The position numbers and the translations under genes were made by a program. Below, piece by piece: positions 18,505 to 27,751 of a stretch of 64,000 bases of DNA. The stretch is from Lachnospiraceae bacterium (GTDB lineage: Bacteria; Bacillota; Clostridia; Lachnospirales; Lachnospiraceae). The notes beneath the pieces were generated by a model. The model was not told the DNA's origin. It was given only the letters and a program-made list of their open reading frames with translations, and did not search any database. Numbering within the stretch: the first letter of the stretch is position 1; every line of letters begins with the position of its first letter. The stretch spans positions 1 to 64,000 of the forward strand of contig SVEL01000002.1 in NCBI GenBank assembly GCA_015057425.1. The letters run 5' to 3'.

Positions 18505-20574
18505 CTACACTAAGACATATATTAAATTCAAAATACTCATTGTCAAACTGCTTCCCACAATTAATCCGGCGAATACGGCAGCAGTAATTATCGCTGTCTT
18601 CTTAATTATCTTCCTGTAATCAATCGGGACCTGACCTAAAAACTTACCGGTCTGTCCGTTCATTACAAAAGAAAACCTACTGCCATTGTATTTTACATCC
18701 AACATCCAAAGCGGCATTGTAACTATTTTCTCCATTCCGCCTCTGTTTTTATCCATACCTACACATTCTATATCTGCGCACTCATATGGTTCAACTGACT
18801 TTATCAACTCATCTACCGCTTCATTAGTATTTTCATTAATCATCCTGTAACACATATCTTTGTTATCAGTCCAACCGTAGCGATATGTATCCGGTGTGTT
18901 CTTTTGCGTAAGCGAAACGCAATATCTGTTAGACAGTTGCATTATATTATCAAATGATACATTTTCTATAAACCGATTCGGTACATATTTAAGCTTGAGC
19001 TGTTCATTAATATGTTCAATGAATTCTTCTTTACTTACTTTAAACGGAATATTATAAGGAATCTGATGATATATCAGTTGTTCCTCAAGAATATCATTTC
19101 TATACCTTCCTTTTGAATATTTTTTATCATTCTTTAACCTTGTATAAATAAAACACACCGCAAATATGGTGATCACAGCTACAATAAATAATGTAGTTAC
19201 TTTCCATACACTCTTAATATAAGGGTTAATAAGTGGTATATAAGGCAACATAAATGTCGCTTCTTTCTCAAATTCATCAATTAGACTGATTGCCATATCA
19301 TTTGCTTCATATAACTTGTTTTTACGTAGCAATGCTTCTATTTCTTTTTCAATAATCCTAACACCGTATGGATTAATTCTGTTTTTTAGTTTTCCGCTTA
19401 CATATATTTGACACTCATCATTATAAATGTCAATCAGCAGAGCTATTCCGTCTGTATTTTCGCCATAACGGATATCATAATCTGACTTAAGACTATTTAA
19501 AGAACTCTCTGCATTTATATACCATGATGCATCGGGTCCTCCCTGTTCTATGTACATATTAATATTATATTTTCCAGCTATATCATCTGCTTTTTCAATC
19601 AAGGCGTCTAACTCGTCATCTGATAAATCAAACCACAAATTCCATATTAATACTCTGTCTGTATCCCTCATATTAGGATATATAGCGGGTATTTTGTCAG
19701 TATCTGTAATAATTTGCTGTTCAAAAGGTTCGAATTCACCTAACTTCACATCAGCTACATTTGTTTCTTCAACAAGTGCTGCTACATCTTCGTCCGTCAA
19801 TGCCCTGTCATACATATACAGTTCATCAATATATCCTTCAAAAGAATCTCCCCAAAAAACATTCCCTACAAATGTACTTACAGTGGAATCATAAAAGAAA
19901 TTATGTACCTTAGCATCACCTGTATCAGCTATAAACTGTCCGTCATAATATAATTTACCCTGTCTGTCTTCGACTACTATCGTTACGTTAGTCCAATCAT
20001 ATGTTGTCAGTTTTTCTGCATCGGGAACATTTTTAACTGAAACAGGCCCTTTATCTTCATTTGAATGTAATCTTATACGAGATACCTGGTTTACCGCTTC
20101 AAACAGCGGTCCATTAGTGTAATCAAAATGCAAATAACCGTATGTATCATTTATTATACCGACAAAATTTTTATTATTCTGAATGGTTCTTCCCATCCAC
20201 ACAATCGGGCTGTCTTTATTCTCATCAAAGCTTTTAATCCACACAGATATCGTATAATTTTTGTAATTTGAAGGAACAATACCTAAATCTAATCCGGCTT
20301 CACCATTAGCCTTAAAACAAATAGCATTCCCTTTAACCCCATCCGTATATGTCCACTTGGAATATAATTCTTCGATTACCACTCCATCTCCTTTATTTAA
20401 AGTCACAGCCGATTCACCTGTGATTTCGTTAATTATATTTTCGTCAAATGTAAACTTTCCGATAAGGTCAGATGTTGTATCTGCTGCATATACTACAGAT
20501 GTGCCAAACAAAAATATCATTAAAATAAGTAAAATTATTTTTTCAATTGTCCTAAATACATTTAATCCATTCAT
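18505..20574 (-). CDS. Membrane protein with LamG-like and TPM domains
   Basis: The 689-residue protein has a signal peptide (cleavage likely after VVYA, about residue 31). A LamG/concanavalin-type domain follows (about 35-265: GKFTFDEN, TISVWIKS, YIDELYMYDRALTDEDV). Then comes a TPM-like domain (about 300-440: DLSDDELDALIEKADDIA, TDGIALLIDI). A transmembrane segment is at about 450-473, a cytoplasmic region at about 475-655, and a final transmembrane helix at the C-terminus. TPM domains occur in envelope-maintenance proteins; LamG domains bind carbohydrate or protein. GAGGTGG precedes the ATG. The specific role is unknown. Confidence 0.75.
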   Translation of the reverse strand: MNGLNVFRTIEKIILLILMIFLFGTSVVYAADTTSDLIGKFTFDENIINEITGESAVTLNKGDGVVIEELYSKWTYTDGVKGNAICFKANGEAGLDLGIVPSNYKNYTISVWIKSFDENKDSPIVWMGRTIQNNKNFVGIINDTYGYLHFDYTNGPLFEAVNQVSRIRLHSNEDKGPVSVKNVPDAEKLTTYDWTNVTIVVEDRQGKLYYDGQFIADTGDAKVHNFFYDSTVSTFVGNVFWGDSFEGYIDELYMYDRALTDEDVAALVEETNVADVKLGEFEPFEQQIITDTDKIPAIYPNMRDTDRVLIWNLWFDLSDDELDALIEKADDIAGKYNINMYIEQGGPDASWYINAESSLNSLKSDYDIRYGENTDGIALLIDIYNDECQIYVSGKLKNRINPYGVRIIEKEIEALLRKNKLYEANDMAISLIDEFEKEATFMLPYIPLINPYIKSVWKVTTLFIVAVITIFAVCFIYTRLKNDKKYSKGRYRNDILEEQLIYHQIPYNIPFKVSKEEFIEHINEQLKLKYVPNRFIENVSFDNIMQLSNRYCVSLTQKNTPDTYRYGWTDNKDMCYRMINENTNEAVDELIKSVEPYECADIECVGMDKNRGGMEKIVTMPLWMLDVKYNGSRFSFVMNGQTGKFLGQVPIDYRKIIKKTAIITAAVFAGLIVGSSLTMSILNLIYVLV

Positions 20575-20597
20575 AAAACCACCTCAAATAAACAATA

Positions 20598-20633
20598 AGA
20601 GCTCTCCAAGGAATCTCTTCTTTGGAAAGCTCT
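20598..20633 (-). terminator. Hairpin after the UPF0210 gene
   Basis: AGAGCTTTCCAA pairs with TTGGAGAGCT (minus strand, minor mismatches) just past the stop codon. The tail TATTGTTTATTT is only moderately T-rich. Confidence 0.6.
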
Positions 20634-20640
20634 AAAAATA

Positions 20641-22005
20641 TTAATTCTTAAAACTATGAATTGGCGCAGGAATTCTGCCACCTCTGTTAACAAATGCTTC
20701 GCATGAGAAATTATTCACAGGCATAATAGGCGCATAACCTAAAAGGCCTCCGAATTCTACCATTTCTCCTACCCCCTTACCTATTACAGGGATTACTCTT
20801 ACAGCTGTAGTCTTCTGGTTTATCATACCGATAGCTGCTTCATCTGCTATAATACCTGATATTGTTGATGCAGTTGTATCTCCCGGTATTGCTATCATAT
20901 CAAGACCTACAGAGCACACACATGTCATAGCTTCAAGCTTTTCAAGAGTAAGCGCTCCTGCCTGAACAGCATCTATCATACCCTGGTCTTCACTTACAGG
21001 AATAAATGCTCCGCTTAAGCCGCCTACATATGAGGATGCCATTACGCCACCCTTTTTAACCTGATCGTTTAACATAGCAAGTGCTGCTGTTGTACCCGGT
21101 GCTCCTACAGATTCAAGACCAATTTCTTCCAAAATCTCTGCAACACTGTCACCTACAGCCGGTGTCGGAGCAAGTGATAAGTCTATTATACCAAATGGTA
21201 CACCAAGTCTCTTTGATGCTTCCTGTGCAACAAACTGTCCGACTCTTGTAATCTTAAATGCAGTCTTCTTTATTGTCTCGCAAAGAACTTCAAAGTTCTC
21301 TCCTCTTACTTTTTCAAGGGCATTCTTTACAACACCCGGTCCGCTTACACCTACATTTATGATAGCATCGCCTTCCGTCACACCATGGAATGCTCCTGCC
21401 ATAAAAGGATTATCATCAGGCGCATTACAAAATACCACAAGCTTAGCACAACCGAATGAATCTCTGTCCGCTGTCATCTTAGCTGTCTCAAGAACCATCT
21501 CACCCATAAGCTTAACTGCATCCATATCAATACCTGTCTTTGTGGAACCGATATTTACTGAACTACATACTCTTTCTGTAGTCGCAAGTGCCTTTGGTAT
21601 GGAGCGAATCATAAGTTCCTCGGCAGGTGTCATACCTTTTGAAACAATTGCAGAGTAACCACCTATAAAATTAACACCTACTTCATGTGCAACCTTATCA
21701 AGTGTCTTAGCAATTGACACATAATCATCTATCGTCTTACAGGCACTTGCACCAATCATACTGATAGGCGTTACACTGATACGCTTATTTACAATCGGAA
21801 TTCCGATTTCTTTACTTATTTCATTGCCTGTTTCTACAAGCTTTGAAGCTTTACTTATAATCTTATTATAAATATTTTCATTTAACTTATTTACATCGCT
21901 GTCAATACAATCAAGAAGACTTATACCCATAGTAATAGTTCTTACATCAAGATTTTCATTGGCAACCATATTATTTGTTTCATTTACTTCTACAAAATTA
22001 ATCAT
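20641..22005 (-). CDS. PFL family protein (UPF0210, DUF711)
   Basis: This 454-residue protein matches the UPF0210 family in length and features: [12 protein letters not shown] near the start, a conserved [12 protein letters not shown] segment, and [23 protein letters not shown]. The family resembles pyruvate formate-lyase structurally but lacks an established activity. The gene is next to an ACT-domain (UPF0237) gene, 45 bases downstream of it; this pairing is conserved in Firmicutes and suggests amino-acid-responsive function. GGAG precedes the ATG. Confidence 0.9.
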   Translation of the reverse strand: MINFVEVNETNNMVANENLDVRTITMGISLLDCIDSDVNKLNENIYNKIISKASKLVETGNEISKEIGIPIVNKRISVTPISMIGASACKTIDDYVSIAKTLDKVAHEVGVNFIGGYSAIVSKGMTPAEELMIRSIPKALATTERVCSSVNIGSTKTGIDMDAVKLMGEMVLETAKMTADRDSFGCAKLVVFCNAPDDNPFMAGAFHGVTEGDAIINVGVSGPGVVKNALEKVRGENFEVLCETIKKTAFKITRVGQFVAQEASKRLGVPFGIIDLSLAPTPAVGDSVAEILEEIGLESVGAPGTTAALAMLNDQVKKGGVMASSYVGGLSGAFIPVSEDQGMIDAVQAGALTLEKLEAMTCVCSVGLDMIAIPGDTTASTISGIIADEAAIGMINQKTTAVRVIPVIGKGVGEMVEFGGLLGYAPIMPVNNFSCEAFVNRGGRIPAPIHSFKN

Positions 22006-22050
22006 ATTTTTTCTCCGTTTACAAGAAATAATTTTATCTATTCTTATTAA

Positions 22051-22323
22051 TTAAAGTCTGTGCATCGCATTAAATATGTCTTCTGACTGCATCTTAATCT
22101 GGACACCCATTTCATCGCCGATTTTAGCGATTTCATCAACAAGCTCACCAAATGGCTTATCAGAATTACTTACATCTGCAATCATCATCATGTTGAAAAA
22201 ATCCTGTACGATTGTCTGAGAAATATCAAGAATATTTACTTTGCTTTCCGCAAGATATGTACAAACCTTTGCAATAATACCTACTGTATCTTTTCCTACT
22301 ACTGTAATAATCGCTTTTTTCAT
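22051..22323 (-). CDS. ACT domain protein (UPF0237)
   Basis: The 90-residue protein is a single ACT domain (AIITVVGKDTVGIIAKVCTYL at the N-terminus), a fold that usually binds amino acids. Family members pair with UPF0210 proteins. The start is ATG 22323, with AGGAGG six bases upstream. That binding site belongs to the leader region, where a 58-bp unit is repeated three times; a longer in-frame start inside the nearest repeat would add 21 residues, but I consider it unlikely because that start has only one base between its binding site and the ATG. Confidence 0.9.
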   Translation of the reverse strand: MKKAIITVVGKDTVGIIAKVCTYLAESKVNILDISQTIVQDFFNMMMIADVSNSDKPFGELVDEIAKIGDEMGVQIKMQSEDIFNAMHRL

Positions 22324-22329
22324 AAGCTT

Positions 22330-22516
22330 CCTCCTTGTTTTTCCGAAGGAAAAATGCGAACCTGCTTTTGTGAGCAGAGGAAGCATTCCTCCTTGTTTTT
22401 CCGAAGGAAAAATGCGAACCTGCTTTTGTGAGCAGAGGAAGCATTCCTCCTTGTTTTTCCGAAGGAAAAATGCGAACCTGCTTTTGTGAGCAGAGGAAGC
22501 ATTCCTCCTTGTTTTT
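22330..22516 (-). repeat. Three 58-bp tandem repeats in the leader of the ACT-domain gene
   Basis: Three identical 58-bp units start at 22330, 22388 and 22446; a partial fourth begins at 22504. Each unit contains a TTTTTCC-GAA-GGAAAAA hairpin, a second hairpin (AATGC...CTGCT-TTTGTG-AGCAG...GCATT), and, on the minus strand, AAGGAGGA, so the ribosome binding site is present four times. Because 58 is not a multiple of three, the small open frames rotate through all frames. Confidence 0.95.
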
Positions 22517-22590
22517 TTGCATATATAAATATTTGTTAATTATTATACAATCATTATTTGATTATATTGTATTTCTTTCTGTTTTTCAAT

Positions 22591-23412
22591 CTAAAATTCA
22601 AAATAAGAGCTTGGACATTCTCTTTTTGCCACTTCCATATTAAAATCATCTGCTTTAAACGGACTGTCACTTAAGTTTATCTCTGACCTTACACTTTCAT
22701 ATGCAAGGTATGGATAATTATTTTCTTTGCTGAGATGTCCAAGTGCAATCATCTTCATCTTATCATTTAGAATTTTATCAAGAAGTCTGCCGCACATCTC
22801 ATTACAAAGATGTCCTTTATCTCCGAGAATTCTCCTTTTAAGCGGATATGGATACGGGCCTGTTTCAAGCATCCTAATATCATGATTTGCTTCTATTAAT
22901 ATAGCATCCAAATCCAACAGATTACCAATTATATAATCATCAAAATGTCCCATATCCGTAGCTACAGCCACTTTTTTATCATCCGCCTCTATTCTGTAAC
23001 CTACAGGATGTACCGCATCATGATGTATATTAAATGGATTTATCTGTAATTGTCCAATATCAAATGATTTATCAGGTTCAATCTCATGAAAAAGTTCCGG
23101 GTCAATCACCCCAAGGCTTCCTTTTCCGCCTGATATATTGCTGCATTGAAACCTGACATAATCCATAGTTTCCTGAGTTCCGTATATAGGAATATTATAT
23201 TTTCTTGACAAAACACCGAGACCTGATATATGGTCTGAGTGCTCATGTGTAATCAAAATGCCACCGATATCTTTTGGATTAATATCTTTATCCGTAAGTC
23301 CTTCTTCAACACGTTTTTTACTGATGCCCACATCTATCAGCACATGGGTATCACCGTGACCTACACAGATACAATTACCGCTGCTTCCGCTGGCAATACT
23401 GTATAATTTCAA
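22591..23412 (-). CDS. walJ: MBL-fold metallohydrolase, WalJ/YycJ type
   Basis: This 273-residue protein has the metallo-beta-lactamase metal motif HEHSDH at residues 56-61, and starts LYSIASGSSGNC as in YycJ/WalJ. That Gram-positive family is linked to coordination of cell division and DNA replication and is usually encoded with walRK. Here the two-component genes are absent; neighbours are the UPF0210 pair and pepD. The start is a TTG (23412), chosen because the conserved N-terminus begins there. The symbol reflects similarity, not context. Confidence 0.82.
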   Translation of the reverse strand: MKLYSIASGSSGNCICVGHGDTHVLIDVGISKKRVEEGLTDKDINPKDIGGILITHEHSDHISGLGVLSRKYNIPIYGTQETMDYVRFQCSNISGGKGSLGVIDPELFHEIEPDKSFDIGQLQINPFNIHHDAVHPVGYRIEADDKKVAVATDMGHFDDYIIGNLLDLDAILIEANHDIRMLETGPYPYPLKRRILGDKGHLCNEMCGRLLDKILNDKMKMIALGHLSKENNYPYLAYESVRSEINLSDSPFKADDFNMEVAKRECPSSYFEF

Positions 23413-23488
23413 TTTTTGTACCTAACCTTTCATATCCTGTAACTTTTTCTTATATTAATCTTCTATATCTAATCACTTTTATAACAGG

Positions 23489-24934
23489 CTATCTTATATC
23501 TTTCAAAACCATCATCAAAAGTTCAAAAGTTTCTTCGGCTGATTTTAAATCCATAGTTTCTTCAGTAGTATGAATATCATAAATAGCCGGTCCCATGGAT
23601 ATAATATCCCAGTTCGGATTATAAGTACTTAAATAACCACATTCCAGACCTGCATGAATTGCCTCTCTTTTAAGTTCCTTACCCGTAAGTTCCTTATATA
23701 CTTTCACAAAAGTCTGCTGAAGTTTGGAATCTGCCTTATATTCCCATTGTGGATAATCGCCTTTCATCTCATATGTTCCGCCGGTCATTTTTAATATTCC
23801 TGCAATTTTGTCGGTCAGATAATCCTTTCCCGAACCAAGGTTACTTCTTACGGATATAGTTATATATACACTTTTTTCAAGACTGTTTATAATACCCATA
23901 TTGCTTGAAGTTTCTACCATATACATAGGCTCAAATGTCTTTTTAAATACACCATCAGGAACAAGGAACATAAAGTTAACTACTCTGTCTGTTGATTCTT
24001 TATCAATAGCCATTATGGTATTTTTATTACCTTCTTCATATGTTATATCCACTTTAATACCGTCATCTTTATGGGCAAACTCACTTTTTAACTTTTCTTC
24101 CATATCTTTTACGAGAGCTTTTACATTATTAAGCTCTGTTTTATCTATAAGAATATCAGCCGTACATTCACGAGGTATTGCATTGTCTTTACTTCCGCCA
24201 TTTATATTTACAAGCTGTACGCTAACTTTACTTTTAAGCATATAAAGAACTCTTCCGATTATAACATTGGCATTAGCACGTTCTTTGTCTATCTCTGCAC
24301 CTGAATGTCCGCCTTTCAGTCCACTTACTTTGATAGTAACATGTTCCATACCTTTTCCTGACTGTATATCAATATTTTCCCTGACTACAGGAATATTACA
24401 CTCAAGAGTTCTGCCACCTGCACTTCCCGCAAATATCGTTCCGTCTATATCATTATCAATATTGATAATGTAATCTCCTTTTATAAGAGACTTATCAATA
24501 TCACGCATGCCGTTAAGTCCGATTTCCTCATCTACGGTAAATACAACTGTCAAATCCGGATGAGATATTGTATCGCTCCCCAGAACTTCCAGTGCATATG
24601 CAACTCCTATGCCGTCATCTGCTCCAAGTGTTGTCCCATCGGCAGTCAGATATCCGTCCTTTTCTATTAATTTAAGACCATCTCGAGAAAAATCATGATT
24701 ACTTTCAGGTGTTTTTTCAGCAACCATATCAAGGTGTGCCTGAATTATAACACCTTTGTCATTTTCTCTTCCTACTGTTGCTTTCTTATATATAATGACA
24801 TTGTTAAACTTATCTCTGATATATTCTAAGCCCTTTGCCTTTGCAAAGTCTTCACAATATTTACTTATTCTTTCCATATCACCTGACGCTCTCGGCACCA
24901 TAGATATTTCTTTAAAATAATCTAAATAACTCAT
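23489..24934 (-). CDS. pepD: Cytosol non-specific dipeptidase (aminoacyl-histidine dipeptidase)
   Basis: This M20-family zinc peptidase cleaves a wide range of dipeptides. Metal-site motifs seen are IQAHLDMVAEK (about 66-76), TTLGADDGIGVAYAL (about 100-114) and DEEIGLNGM (about 135-143). At 481 residues it matches PepD of other Firmicutes. GGAGG precedes the ATG. It is divergent from the ylbJ-like gene across 109 bases that hold a TATACT box on the pepD side. Confidence 0.93.
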   Translation of the reverse strand: MSYLDYFKEISMVPRASGDMERISKYCEDFAKAKGLEYIRDKFNNVIIYKKATVGRENDKGVIIQAHLDMVAEKTPESNHDFSRDGLKLIEKDGYLTADGTTLGADDGIGVAYALEVLGSDTISHPDLTVVFTVDEEIGLNGMRDIDKSLIKGDYIINIDNDIDGTIFAGSAGGRTLECNIPVVRENIDIQSGKGMEHVTIKVSGLKGGHSGAEIDKERANANVIIGRVLYMLKSKVSVQLVNINGGSKDNAIPRECTADILIDKTELNNVKALVKDMEEKLKSEFAHKDDGIKVDITYEEGNKNTIMAIDKESTDRVVNFMFLVPDGVFKKTFEPMYMVETSSNMGIINSLEKSVYITISVRSNLGSGKDYLTDKIAGILKMTGGTYEMKGDYPQWEYKADSKLQQTFVKVYKELTGKELKREAIHAGLECGYLSTYNPNWDIISMGPAIYDIHTTEETMDLKSAEETFELLMMVLKDIR

Positions 24935-25043
24935 TTAAGTTTCCTCCGAATAAATGAAATACACAAGATAGTATATCATAAATGTTCTTAAATAAACAGA
25001 CTTTTAATATATTGTTTTAAATAGGTTTGGGTAGGATTAAATA

Positions 25044-25970
25044 TTGAAATTTTTCTTAAAAAAATATTCCTTCATTCCTGCATTAATTATTCTTTTCACA
25101 TTTCTCATAAGCTCATCCCTTGTAAAAGAAGGAACATATGCCGGTTTAAAGCTTTGGTTATTTACTGTTTTTCCAACACTTTTTCCATTTATTCTGACGA
25201 CCGAAATCATCAAATCAACCGGTGGTATCGAAATAATCTCAAAAATATTTCACCCTATTATTTCTAAAATCACAGGAGTATCGAAAGATGGGGCTTATCC
25301 TGTAGTTATAGGATTCTTATGCGGTTTTCCAATGGGTGCAAAATCTGTATCTGATGTTTTGGAAAAGAACAAGATTTCATCTGTCGAAGCTACTTATCTG
25401 CTGACATTCTGTAATATGCTAAGTCCCGGATTTTTATCCGGATATTATTGCACTCAGGTTTTAGGCGGATATTTTAATTCATTATCAGTATTAATTATTT
25501 TATATCTTGCACAAATTTCAACCGGTTTACTTTTTAGGCAGACTTTATTTAGAAAATATAATTTTTTATCTCATTCAAGTAATAATGCACACATATCAGA
25601 TACATCATTTTCCTTAGACACATTACTTAAAAATTCTCTTACAGGTTTATTAAAAATCGCAGGGTATATAATTATATTTTCTATTCTATGCCAATACATT
25701 AATCGTTTTATTACAAATACATATATCAATATATCCCTGCTTTCATTGTCGGAAATAACGACCGGATTAAATTATCTGTGTATTGCCGATGTTCCTATAT
25801 TCCATAAAGTTATTCTTGGTAATATATTTATAGGATTCGGTGGCATATGCGGACTGTTTCAAACTATAGAAATAATAAAAAAGCACAAACTACCGATTAG
25901 ACCTTATCTTTTCTCACGGTTAGTTTGTGCTATGTTTTCTTTGATTTATTCGTTAATATTAACTGTGTAG
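25044..25970 (+). CDS. YlbJ-like membrane protein, nucleoside-recognition (Gate) family
   Basis: The 308-residue polytopic membrane protein starts from TTG with AGGA seven bases upstream. It has LWLFTVFPTLFPFILTTEII, GFLCGFPMGAKSV and LTFCNMLSPGF, hallmarks of sporulation protein YlbJ and related proteins. It is shorter than B. subtilis YlbJ (about 400 residues). Substrate and role are unknown; YlbJ is needed for spore cortex formation. Its last 25 bases overlap the end of the convergent gene, and its 3' coding region contains that gene's terminator. Confidence 0.78.
   Translation: MKFFLKKYSFIPALIILFTFLISSSLVKEGTYAGLKLWLFTVFPTLFPFILTTEIIKSTGGIEIISKIFHPIISKITGVSKDGAYPVVIGFLCGFPMGAKSVSDVLEKNKISSVEATYLLTFCNMLSPGFLSGYYCTQVLGGYFNSLSVLIILYLAQISTGLLFRQTLFRKYNFLSHSSNNAHISDTSFSLDTLLKNSLTGLLKIAGYIIIFSILCQYINRFITNTYINISLLSLSEITTGLNYLCIADVPIFHKVILGNIFIGFGGICGLFQTIEIIKKHKLPIRPYLFSRLVCAMFSLIYSLILTV
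25876..25930 (-). terminator. Terminator of the coaD operon, inside the ylbJ-like coding region
   Basis: AGCACAAACT-ACCG (25881-25894) pairs with CGGTT-AGTTTGTGCT (25916-25930) with one bulged base. On the minus strand six T residues follow. It lies 16 bases past the stop of the coiled-coil gene. Confidence 0.8.
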
Positions 25971-26545
25971 TCTTCAAACTCAGCAGGTTGTTCTTCAGCA
26001 GGAGTTTCTTCTTCCGGTCTTAACTCTTCTCTGTTAGCAACTACTATTTCAAGGCTCTTATTAACTGATGCCATAAATGAATCGAACTTTGTCTGGAAAT
26101 TTTCTGCAGAATATGAAAGCAGATTCTGAACATTTGCAAGTATTTCATCTGTATACTGCATTGCTCCCATCTTAACTGCATTGGCTTCCATTGTCGCCTG
26201 GTCTAAAATAGCCTGAGCTTCATTGGTTGCATTCTGAATAACTTCATTAGCCTGTATGTATGCCTGCTGCATAATTTCATGTTCACTTATAAGTTCACTT
26301 GTCTGAATTTGTGCCTCACGAAGCATTGCATCTGCTTTTTTCTGAGCATCTGAAAGAATAGCTTCCCTATTATCGATAATTCTCTGGTACTTCTTGATTT
26401 CATCAGGAGTTTTTAATCTTAACTCTGATAAATATTCCTCCATCTGGTCTTTGTTAACAATAATCTTGGTATTTGAAAGTGGCTGGAATCTGCAACTTTC
26501 AATATAATCTTCCATTTCTGCAATTATGTTTTCAATCTTACTCAT
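25946..26545 (-). CDS. Coiled-coil protein, DivIVA or F0-b-like, unknown role
   Basis: I start at ATG 26545, five bases after GGAGG, giving 199 residues. Residues about 50-130 are an alpha-helical coiled coil with a regular Ala/Gln/Glu pattern (NREAILSDAQKKADAMLREA), reminiscent of ATP-synthase b subunits and DivIVA-like proteins. The last 30 residues are acidic and proline-rich (EEETPAEEQPAEFEDY). No membrane segment is visible. It follows coaD by 48 bases; similar coiled-coil genes beside coaD are common in Lachnospiraceae as I recall, but no function is known. Confidence 0.75.
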   Translation of the reverse strand: MSKIENIIAEMEDYIESCRFQPLSNTKIIVNKDQMEEYLSELRLKTPDEIKKYQRIIDNREAILSDAQKKADAMLREAQIQTSELISEHEIMQQAYIQANEVIQNATNEAQAILDQATMEANAVKMGAMQYTDEILANVQNLLSYSAENFQTKFDSFMASVNKSLEIVVANREELRPEEETPAEEQPAEFEDYTVNINE

Positions 26546-26593
26546 TTTCGCCTCCATACTTGTGCATCAAAACACATATTCATTAATAGTACT

Positions 26594-27097
26594 TTAATTC
26601 TTTTGCTTACGTTCTTCTATCTTCTTATATACCTTCTCTTCAACACATGGTGCTACAAAATTGCTGATATCTCCACCGTACATAGCAATTTCCTTTACTG
26701 TGCTGGAACTCAAATAAGAGTATACAATATTTGTCGTGAAAAAGATAGTATCAATTTCAGAATTCATAATTCTATTTGTCTGTGCCATCTGTAATTCGTA
26801 TTCAAAATCCGTTATGGCACGAAGACCTCTGACTATTATGGTTGCATCTACTTCCTTAGCATAATCAACCAGAAGACTGTTATATGACATTATCTTAACA
26901 TTCGGTATATCAGCCGTAACTTCTTTCAACATTTTAACACGTTCATCCACAGAAAACAATGGCGTTTTAGAACTATTCTGCAAAACTGCAACTATAAGTT
27001 CATCTACAACCTTCGATGCTCTTGTTATAATATCCATATGACCTAATGTTACGGGATCAAAGCTTCCCGGATAAATTGCTCTTCTAAACTTTTCCAT
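26594..27097 (-). CDS. coaD: Pantetheine-phosphate adenylyltransferase
   Basis: CoaD makes dephospho-CoA from 4'-phosphopantetheine and ATP. The N-terminal [18 protein letters not shown] holds the GH motif of the nucleotidyltransferase fold, and [13 protein letters not shown] near residue 130 is the ISSTxIR-type motif. At 167 residues it is standard. GGAGAG lies before the ATG. It follows rsmD by 36 bases, the classic rsmD-coaD pair. Confidence 0.96.
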   Translation of the reverse strand: MEKFRRAIYPGSFDPVTLGHMDIITRASKVVDELIVAVLQNSSKTPLFSVDERVKMLKEVTADIPNVKIMSYNSLLVDYAKEVDATIIVRGLRAITDFEYELQMAQTNRIMNSEIDTIFFTTNIVYSYLSSSTVKEIAMYGGDISNFVAPCVEEKVYKKIEERKQKN

Positions 27098-27133
27098 ACA
27101 ATGCTCTCCATTCTTAGACTTATAAATATAATA

Positions 27134-27691
27134 TCATACTTTTTTCTCAATAAAAATATGTTTATTAGTTTTATATTCTTTTACTTTATATACATTAAAT
27201 CCCATATCACGAACATAATCCATCTCCGTCTCAAGCGACGCTTCAACTATAATTGTCGTGTATTCATCAATTATATCTTTATCTTTCAGAAAATCCAATG
27301 CTTTCCTTTCATATTCCATATTATATGGAGGGTCCATAAATATAATATCAATCGGCTCATCCTTTTTAGATATAATTGACAATCCGCTTAAATAATCGCA
27401 TTCAAGAACTGTTGCATTTTCTTCAAGCTTAGTAAACTTAAGATTATCTTTAATGCATTTGGCCGCATCTTTGTTATTTTCTATAAATACACATTTTTTA
27501 GCTCCACGACTTAGTGCTTCTATACCAATTCCACCACTTCCGGAAAATACATCAACGAAATAACAATCCGGAATATTTTTATTAAGCATATTAAATAATG
27601 TTTCCTTAATACGGTCCGTAGTCGGTCTTGTTCCCAAGCCTTCTATAGTCTTTAATGCAAGACTTCGGGCGCTTCCTGCTATTACACGCAT
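27134..27691 (-). CDS. rsmD: 16S rRNA (guanine966-N2)-methyltransferase RsmD
   Basis: RsmD methylates G966 of 16S rRNA. The 185-residue protein starts MRVIAGSARSL, and has the SAM motif DVFSGSGGIGIEALSRGA (about 43-60) and the catalytic DPPYN near residue 118. A ribosome binding site AAAGGGA precedes the ATG. It is the first gene of the rsmD-coaD unit, after the cheR terminator. Confidence 0.94.
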   Translation of the reverse strand: MRVIAGSARSLALKTIEGLGTRPTTDRIKETLFNMLNKNIPDCYFVDVFSGSGGIGIEALSRGAKKCVFIENNKDAAKCIKDNLKFTKLEENATVLECDYLSGLSIISKKDEPIDIIFMDPPYNMEYERKALDFLKDKDIIDEYTTIIVEASLETEMDYVRDMGFNVYKVKEYKTNKHIFIEKKV

Positions 27692-27721
27692 ACATATTTC
27701 CCTTTCATATTTGTAATGGAA

Positions 27722-27747
27722 ATGGGCAGGATATTATGCCTGCCCAT
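27722..27747 (-). terminator. Intrinsic terminator of cheR
   Basis: ATGGGCAGG and CCTGCCCAT form a perfect nine-base-pair stem with an eight-base loop, four bases past the cheR stop. The tail is TTTCC, so T-poor. Confidence 0.7.
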
Positions 27748-27751
27748 GTAA

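Noticed and set aside
22330-22516. Possible CRISPR array
   Set aside because: The units are contiguous with no spacers between them, and no cas genes are present.
22226-22522. Open frames of 60-98 residues through the 58-bp repeats
   Set aside because: Frames rotate with each unit and all three stay open because of the repeat; the real product is the ACT-domain protein starting at 22323.
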